DNA of 20,313 nucleotides from a virus: positions 1-20,313 of the IMG/VR virus record IMGVR_UViG_3300005329_000034; one strand, 5' to 3'. Below the pieces are notes generated by a model, which had not been told where the DNA came from, ran no database searches, and saw nothing but the letters and a program-made list of their open reading frames with translations. The position numbers and the translations under genes are program-made. Below are positions 15,327 through 20,313 of this stretch, one piece after another (position 1 is the stretch's first letter; the number at the start of each line of letters is the position of its first letter).

Positions 15327-16195
15327 TGGCGACAGCGACATTAGAAAGGTCTGCTTTCTCCGGTCGGCCGCTTCAGTTGTACAGGTTTTTGCGCTCGTCG
15401 GGCGGCACTGACTTTTACTGGCGGTATAACGGCTCGGATCGCGATCTTACCTATCTAGGCGATTTGTACGAAGCGGTTTCGATATCTGATGAGGGCGTGC
15501 GCCTGACCGGCGAGGCGGCGTCCTCCGAGTTTAAGATAACCTTGCCTTCCTTTGTGCAGTTCTGCGACGACTACCGGGCGGGCGGGGTGCCGCCCTCCGA
15601 TACTATTTACGCCCATGTGTTCCGGGTCCACGCCGACGACATAACCGGGCTGGACACTGCCGTGCCGTTTGTAGACATGGCGGCAGTGGTGTGGGCCGGT
15701 ACGGTGGATGGGATCACCCAGTCCACCGACACCGAGATGCAGATAACCTGCTCGACCCTGGCCGCGTCGATGAAACGCTCGGGCCTGCGCTACACATGGC
15801 AGAAGAACTGCCCGCACATGCTGTACGACCCGCTGACCTGCAAGGTGGACAAAGCGGATTTCAGGGTAGACGCCACGGTGGACGAGGCGCACGGCAGCAT
15901 CGTCACCGCCAGCGAGTTCGCCGGATTTGTCGATGGCTGGTTTACCGGGGGATTTATCGAGTTCGTCACTCCCGAGGGCTTCCTCGAAACCCGGATGATA
16001 AACCGGCACCTGGGAAGCTCGATACGACTGTTGACGCCGGTTCTGGGCATGGTCATAGGCGACCCGGTGGTTGCGTACCCCGGTTGTCGAAGAACCGTGC
16101 GTGACTGCATCGACAAGTTCAACAATTACGAAAACTACGGAGGGTTTCCACACATACCCGGTCGTAGCCCTTATGATGGGAACCCCGTGTTTTGA
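15326..16195 (+). CDS. Tail tip protein, DUF2163/BR0599-type, related to lambda gpL
   Basis: This 289-residue protein begins at ATG 15326 (TGATG overlap with the previous stop), with GAGGAAGAG just upstream. A GTG three bases earlier is less likely. The N-terminal half is beta-rich (LYRFLRSSGGTDFYWRYNGS; GEAASSEFKITLP). The C-terminal half has the family signature: Cys162 and Cys172 (CPHMLYDPLTC), Cys254 and Cys261 (CRRTVRDC), then FNNYENYGGFPHIPG. Lambda gpL and relatives use a similar four-cysteine set to hold an iron-sulfur cluster, and this ending matches BR0599-type proteins of alphaproteobacterial prophages and gene transfer agents. It probably joins the central tip to the tube end. Its stop overlaps TTG 16192. 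Confidence 0.87.
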   Translation: MATATLERSAFSGRPLQLYRFLRSSGGTDFYWRYNGSDRDLTYLGDLYEAVSISDEGVRLTGEAASSEFKITLPSFVQFCDDYRAGGVPPSDTIYAHVFRVHADDITGLDTAVPFVDMAAVVWAGTVDGITQSTDTEMQITCSTLAASMKRSGLRYTWQKNCPHMLYDPLTCKVDKADFRVDATVDEAHGSIVTASEFAGFVDGWFTGGFIEFVTPEGFLETRMINRHLGSSIRLLTPVLGMVIGDPVVAYPGCRRTVRDCIDKFNNYENYGGFPHIPGRSPYDGNPVF

Positions 16196-16443
16196 ACCTC
16201 GTATGGGCCTTAGCCATATTGGTGGTGAGCTATGCGATAACCGCGCTCACTTCCAAAACCACGAAGCCTAAAGACGCGATCCCGGCACGGCTGTCCGAGT
16301 TCGTGTTTCCCTCGCACGAGGAAGGCACACCGCAGCCGGTGATATTCGGGGAATGTTGGACGGGCGATTGGATGGTACTGTATTATGGCAACCTGAGCAC
16401 CGAGAGCATTAGGGCAAAAAGCGAGTCGAGCAAGAAAAAGTGA
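16192..16443 (+). CDS. Membrane-segment N-terminal piece of a split gpJ-like tip protein
   Basis: This 83-residue protein starts with TTG, overlapping the gpL-like stop (TTGA). Residues 2-19 are a hydrophobic helix (NLVWALAILVVSYAITAL), followed by a basic linker (SKTTKPKD) and then FVFPSHEEGTPQPVIFGECW and WMVLYYGNLST. Long gpJ-type host-specificity proteins often begin with just such a layout: a hydrophobic helix, then a PTAEEGRPIPVVFG-like strand, then a WYGD-like turn, and only then the main body. Here the body is a separate gene in the same frame, 186 bases further on. The piece ends with KSESSKKK and its TGA overlaps a GTG. It is probably a real, separately made tip component. Confidence 0.78.
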   Translation: MNLVWALAILVVSYAITALTSKTTKPKDAIPARLSEFVFPSHEEGTPQPVIFGECWTGDWMVLYYGNLSTESIRAKSESSKKK

Positions 16444-16634
16444 TCGTTCGCATCAACCACGTTCGCAAGGCCCGCCTCTGTAACCGGGGCGCACGGGAGT
16501 GGTTTGCCCGCCAGGGCTGGAACTGGCAGGAATTTCTCGACAACGGCATCGACGCCGATTTGCTGATCGCCACCGAAGACCCCTACGCGCTGCGTGCGGT
16601 TGAGGCGGCGCGCCCCGTGGTGGACAGTGAGTAA
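16440..16634 (+). CDS. Small conserved-looking protein interposed in the tip gene, function unknown
   Basis: This 64-residue protein starts with GTG overlapping the previous stop (GTGA) and ends at TAA 16632-16634, overlapping the GTG of the next gene. The sequence has a clear pattern: HVRKARLCNRGAREWFARQG (7-26), WQEFLDNGIDADLLIATED (29-47), and ALRAVEAARPVV. It looks like a compact helical protein. I recall similar small proteins with GAR-WFARHG and LDW--F--GI motifs beside tip genes in other proteobacterial phages, but no function. It is in a different frame from the two tip pieces on either side. A role as a tip-assembly helper or minor tip component is a guess from position only. Confidence 0.72.
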   Translation: MIVRINHVRKARLCNRGAREWFARQGWNWQEFLDNGIDADLLIATEDPYALRAVEAARPVVDSE

Positions 16635-19146
16635 GAAGGGCGGCGGCGGCAGGCAGGTCGTCGGCTTTCGCTACATCATGGCGGTCCACAGCGGCTGCTC
16701 GCGCGGCCCGGTCAACGAGTTCTGCGAGGTGCGCGTCGGCGACCTTGAAATCTGGTCGGGCGCGGTAAGCTCCAACGACACAATACAGCTAGACGCGCCC
16801 GACGCTTTTGGGGGTGACGAGAAAGAGGGCGGCATCGTCGGCAATCTCGATGTGCTGATGGGTGCCGACGACCAGACGGTGCCATCCATTATCACCGACA
16901 ACATGACTGGCGATGTTCCAAACTGGCGCGGGGCGCTGACAACCTTCTTTTACGGACAGGTCGGGTCGAACAACCCCTACCCGAAAGCCTGGAAGTTCCG
17001 GCTGCGCAGAACGACAGCGGGGTGGGACGCCGATGATCCCTGGTATCCCGAAAAATCACTCATCATTCTTTCGACCGACGCGATGGTGACGCTGACCTTC
17101 ATCGCCCAGCCGGAGGACGAAGAGTACATAATCATCAACGATCTGAGGGCTTATTTTCGCACCGCAGAACACACCGCGACCTATGATGTAACAATCGGCG
17201 ACAGCATAGAGGAGACGGTCACCAACTTCGCCGACATGATTAACTTCTATTCTATCGAGCTAGGGGTTACGGCGGTCGTGACCGGCAACGTCGTAGAGAT
17301 ACGCGGCCTCGACAACATCATGCCGGTGGTTGAGACACCCTTCGGCTGGGTCACCAACATCGCGGCTGGCGGTGACATCCACGCGATGAACCCCGCGCAT
17401 ATCGTCTACGAGTGCGTAACCAACCCCGTCTGGGGCAGAGGCTTGCCCCGCGCGATGCTGGACGATGTGGCGTTTCGTGCTGTCGCCGATGCCTTGTACG
17501 CCGAAAATTTCGGATTGTGCATCAAGTGGTCGCGCCAGGACGACATCGACGTATTTGTACAGAATATCATCGACCACATCGGCGGCGCGTTGTACATCGA
17601 CCGGCAGACCGGCCTCTTGAAACTACGATTGATCCGCAACGACTACGACCCGAATGCGCTGATAGCTTACACGTTCGATAACGGCATACTGGACATCACC
17701 GAGGACCAGACCTCCTCGCGCGACACGATGACGAACGAGATCATAGTCGAGTTCAACGACCCGGTGACCGACAAGGTCGGGTCGGTGCGGGTGCAGAACC
17801 TCGCCTCGTTTCAGTCGGTCGGCTCGATTGTTTCGCAGACGATACAGTATCCCGGCATCGCCACAGCCTCGATGGCCCTGCGGCTGGCGCAGCGCGATCT
17901 GGAGTTCCATTCGTCGCAGCTTCGCAGGCTGACCCTCAAGATGACCCGCGCGGCGTGGCGGATCGCGCCGGCCGACGTGATGAAGATCAACGTGCCGACC
18001 CGTGGCATCGCGGACATGCTGGTGCGGGTGGGTGAAATAGAAGAGGCCGCGCTGACCGGCGAAGAGATCACGGTCAAGGTCGTGCAAGACGTGTTCGGCC
18101 TGCCGGACACGATCATCGTGGACCCGCAGGAGAGTTTCTGGCTGCCGCCCGACAGGTCGGCTCGGGTCATCGCCGAGCGCGAACTGACCGAGATCACCTA
18201 CTTCGACATGGTGGACAGCCTGCCGCAAAGTCAGATAGGCGATTTCACCGCCGACGAAGGCTGGATCAAGGTCTACGCGAAACGTCCGAGCGACGGGACG
18301 ATACAGTACGACCTGCAAACCAAGACGGCGAGCGAGGCGTATGTTACCCGCACTACTGCCGGGTTCGACTCTGTCGCGTATCTGGTCGGCGACATCGGCT
18401 ATTACACAACCACGTTGGAGTTCGAGCGCGGCTCGCTGATGCTCGATGTCGTTCCCGATCAAGTGCTGCGCATAGACGACGAGTACATGCGGCTCGACTC
18501 TATAGATCGAACCGCCGGGACGCTGACGGTCGCACGAGGCGTGGTTGACACGATCCCGGCACCGCACGCCGGGGGAACGCGGATATGGTTCCAGACCGCG
18601 TTCCCGACAACCGACTTTCGTGATTACGCGACCGGCGAGGTTGTATTCGCCCGGTTGTTGTCTCGTACTACCTCCCAGACCTTAGACCCGGCGTTCGCCT
18701 ACGAAGATACTATTACGATGGCGTCCCGCCAGGGGCGACCCTACCCACCGGGAAATATGCAGGTCGAAGGGGTCGGCTTCGGAACGCCGGCCACGGTGAC
18801 CGGCGATGTGGATTTCACCTGGGCGCACCGCGACCGCATCGTGCAGAGCAACACTTTGCTGGAGCACGAAGCGGGTTCGACCGGGCCGGAACCGGGTACA
18901 ACCTATACAGTGCGAGTCTACGGTCCAGACGGGACGACACTGTTGCGAACCGATGCCGGGATCGCAGCGACAAGCTGGAGCTACACGGGCAGCATGGCCG
19001 CAGCGGACGGCGACCCCCCGGCAATGTGGTTCTGGATCGAGTCGGTCAGGGACAGCATTGCAAGCTGGCAGCACTACTGGATCGGTGTCTCTCGTCCGTT
19101 CAGCTTCGATACCGGGTTCGACTACGACTTCGACGGGAGTTTCTGA
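16627..19146 (+). CDS. Central tail tip protein, gpJ-like main body
   Basis: This 839-residue protein starts at GTG 16627 (MSKKGGGG); a GTG at 16594 would add 11 residues unlike the family. It probably forms the trimeric central tip that seals the tube and contacts the host. Early segments (VVGFRYIMAVHSGCSRGPVN) match the point where intact gpJ-type proteins continue after their WYGD turn. HIVYECVTNPVWG (258-270), DIGGALYIDRQTGLLKLRLI-like strands (about 316-338) and DITEDQTSSRDTMTNEIIV (356-374) are typical of the hub region in these proteins. Near 705-830 lies a fibronectin-like beta domain (PPGNMQVEGV; VDFTWAHRDR; TTYTVRVYG). Lambda gpJ is longer (1132 residues); receptor binding may be moved to the next gene. 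Confidence 0.88.
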   Translation: MSKKGGGGRQVVGFRYIMAVHSGCSRGPVNEFCEVRVGDLEIWSGAVSSNDTIQLDAPDAFGGDEKEGGIVGNLDVLMGADDQTVPSIITDNMTGDVPNWRGALTTFFYGQVGSNNPYPKAWKFRLRRTTAGWDADDPWYPEKSLIILSTDAMVTLTFIAQPEDEEYIIINDLRAYFRTAEHTATYDVTIGDSIEETVTNFADMINFYSIELGVTAVVTGNVVEIRGLDNIMPVVETPFGWVTNIAAGGDIHAMNPAHIVYECVTNPVWGRGLPRAMLDDVAFRAVADALYAENFGLCIKWSRQDDIDVFVQNIIDHIGGALYIDRQTGLLKLRLIRNDYDPNALIAYTFDNGILDITEDQTSSRDTMTNEIIVEFNDPVTDKVGSVRVQNLASFQSVGSIVSQTIQYPGIATASMALRLAQRDLEFHSSQLRRLTLKMTRAAWRIAPADVMKINVPTRGIADMLVRVGEIEEAALTGEEITVKVVQDVFGLPDTIIVDPQESFWLPPDRSARVIAERELTEITYFDMVDSLPQSQIGDFTADEGWIKVYAKRPSDGTIQYDLQTKTASEAYVTRTTAGFDSVAYLVGDIGYYTTTLEFERGSLMLDVVPDQVLRIDDEYMRLDSIDRTAGTLTVARGVVDTIPAPHAGGTRIWFQTAFPTTDFRDYATGEVVFARLLSRTTSQTLDPAFAYEDTITMASRQGRPYPPGNMQVEGVGFGTPATVTGDVDFTWAHRDRIVQSNTLLEHEAGSTGPEPGTTYTVRVYGPDGTTLLRTDAGIAATSWSYTGSMAAADGDPPAMWFWIESVRDSIASWQHYWIGVSRPFSFDTGFDYDFDGSF

Positions 19147-19147
19147 T

Positions 19148-20313
19148 ATGCCCGGTTCCGCTGGTCCGCGTCACGGGTTTGTGTGGGGCTACTCGGCCGG
19201 CGAAACCGGCTGGGGGCTTGGCGGGTTCAACCCGAACTTCGCCAAGCTCGAAGCGTTGCTGCATCTCTCCGTCACCTCGATCACCTCGACGCCGCCGGGA
19301 ACCCCTGCCGCCGGCATGGTCTACATCGTCGGCGGAAGCCCGTCAGGGGCGTGGGTGGGCCACGCGGGTGCCGTGGCTGCGTACTATACGACAGGCTGGG
19401 TGTTCATCGTTCCGGTGACCGGGGTGCGCGCCTGGAACGTCGCCACCTCGACCTATTGGCGGTACAGCGGCAGCGCCTGGACCGAGGAGCCGGCGGCAGG
19501 CGACGTGTCCGGCCCAGGCGGCGCGGTTGCCGGGGCGGTCCCGGTCTACGCCGACGCCACCGGCAAGCTGCTGGCCGACAGCGGCATCGACTTTGGCGAC
19601 CTGTTGCAGATCGGCGCACCGCTAGTGCCGGCCAATTTTATCGCGGTCGATGGGGTGGGACGGGCAATCGACAGCGGTGTCTCTATAGGCGGGCTTGGCA
19701 CCGGGGATGTCACCGGCCCGGCCGGGTCGGTCACAGCCGGCAACCTCGCGTCTTACGCCGACACGACCGGCGAACTGCTCGCCGACAGCCTCGTGCCGGT
19801 GGCTGACCTGATCCTGGCCGGCGGCGCACTGGTCGCGGGCAACCTCGTCACGGTCGATGGCAGCGGCGACCTCGTGGACACCGGCATCGCCGCAGGCGAT
19901 ACCGGCGCTAGCGTTACCGTAGCCGACACAGCACCGTCGTCCCCGGCGACCGGCGATCTGTGGTGGGACAGCAGCGGCGGCCAGTTGTATGTGTTTTTCG
20001 ACAGTTACTGGGTCGCGGCAACAAATCTCCCCGGTTCCCCAGGGTGGGCGGGAGGACCGATCCATGCAGATGATTATATTTATTTTGGCGGCGCTACTGG
20101 TACTGTAAATGCGGCCGGCGGCAGTTTCATCTACGGCGATGGCGACTATCTCATAGCGCACACCGGGGCGTCCGGTTCTTTCCTAGTCCAGAACGCTGCC
20201 GGCGACACTTCGCTGACGATAGGCCAAACGCACAAGGCGACGTTCGTCGGCGTTGTTGCGGTCAGCGGCAACGGCAACCCAATGCTGGAAGTGTTGAGCG
20301 CCTACTCGGTGTT
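19148..20313 (+). CDS. Tail fibre with DUF2793-type N-terminus (partial, runs off the window)
   Basis: An open frame begins with ATG 19148, two bases after the tip gene stop, and continues to the window end without a stop (388 complete codons). Residues 1-115 look like DUF2793: FVWGYSAGETGWGLGGFNPN (11-30), then VTSITSTPPGTPAAGMVYIV, then GAWVGHAGAVAAYYTTGWVF and YWRYSGSAWTEE. This domain probably attaches the fibre to the tip. Two 68-residue repeats follow, then ATGDLWWDSSGGQLYVFFDS (about 264-283), a turn-rich motif common in phage fibres, then a Gly/Ala/Asn-rich region resembling a beta-helical shaft. The receptor-binding end and any chaperone domain lie beyond the window. Coding is supported by frame openness and domain match. 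Confidence 0.82.
   Translation, partial: MPGSAGPRHGFVWGYSAGETGWGLGGFNPNFAKLEALLHLSVTSITSTPPGTPAAGMVYIVGGSPSGAWVGHAGAVAAYYTTGWVFIVPVTGVRAWNVATSTYWRYSGSAWTEEPAAGDVSGPGGAVAGAVPVYADATGKLLADSGIDFGDLLQIGAPLVPANFIAVDGVGRAIDSGVSIGGLGTGDVTGPAGSVTAGNLASYADTTGELLADSLVPVADLILAGGALVAGNLVTVDGSGDLVDTGIAAGDTGASVTVADTAPSSPATGDLWWDSSGGQLYVFFDSYWVAATNLPGSPGWAGGPIHADDYIYFGGATGTVNAAGGSFIYGDGDYLIAHTGASGSFLVQNAAGDTSLTIGQTHKATFVGVVAVSGNGNPMLEVLSAYSV
19499..19906 (+). repeat. Two tandem 68-residue repeats in the fibre protein
   Basis: Unit 1 begins GDVSGPGGAV at 19499 and unit 2 begins GDVTGPAGSV at 19703, 204 bases apart and in frame. Shared marks in order are GDVxGPxGxV, YADxTGxLLADS, a DL-x-x-GA/GGA step, LVxxN, VDGxG and DxGI/DSGV. 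The DNA copies are degenerate. The pattern is that of a beta-rich shaft repeat found in many phage fibres. Confidence 0.72.

Noticed and set aside
16071-16271. 66-codon + strand frame at the gpL-like / tip gene junction
   Set aside because: Out of frame with both the cysteine-bearing end of the gpL-like protein and the membrane-segment piece, each of which fits its family.
17623-18567. 314-codon open frame on the - strand inside the tip gene
   Set aside because: Antisense to a confident gpJ-like gene, with composition typical of a shadow frame.
1-20313. tRNA genes, CRISPR arrays, insertion sequences, attachment sites, terminators
   Set aside because: Reading through all gaps, none exceeds about 80 bases once the frameshifted chaperone is accepted, and none holds a stem-loop with a T-run, spaced repeats, transposase motif or cloverleaf.

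Overview
This window is the virion-assembly region of a tailed, long-tailed (siphovirus-type) double-stranded DNA phage or prophage, with GC content around 60% by eye. All supported genes lie on the + strand and are packed almost without gaps. Most junctions are stop/start overlaps (ATGA, GTGA, TTGA), so the region reads as one polycistronic, translationally coupled unit. Gene order and protein motifs follow bacteriophage lambda closely through the head genes and the first tail genes. The tail-tip part instead resembles phages and prophages of Proteobacteria, especially Alphaproteobacteria (DUF2163/BR0599-type tip protein, DUF2793-type fibre). The host is inferred only; nothing here names it.

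Head module (1-6425): the last codons of a probable terminase large subunit, a gpW-like connector, a gpB-type portal, a gpC-type S49 capsid protease whose C-terminus is probably also made separately as scaffold, two tandem gpD-type decoration proteins, a gpE-type major capsid protein, a disordered protein in the gpFI position, a gpFII-like joining protein and a gpZ-like protein.

Tail tube module (6415-12762): a gpU-position terminator, a major tail tube protein, and a tail-assembly chaperone pair read by a programmed -1 frameshift on A AAA AAA at 8148-8154. A 1432-residue tape measure follows, with a lysozyme-like domain embedded in it. A 31-codon reading frame may sit between the tube protein and the chaperone.

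Tail tip module (12759-20313): an 855-residue protein that looks like a distal-tail-type N-terminus with a large unrecognised extension; a gpL-related tip protein with a four-cysteine pattern; a gpJ-like central tip protein that is split (an 83-residue membrane-anchored N-terminal piece, then an unrelated 64-residue gene, then the 839-residue body); and the start of a DUF2793-type fibre with two 68-residue repeats, running off the window end. No gpK-type (NlpC/P60) or gpI-type gene is present between the gpL-like and gpJ-like genes.

I found no tRNA, CRISPR array, insertion sequence, integrase, attachment site, convincing promoter or terminator. This is mostly a recognisable morphogenesis cluster. 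The parts most worth a second look are the split tip protein with its interposed gene, the extension of the 855-residue protein, the divergent gpD pair and the frameshift site.
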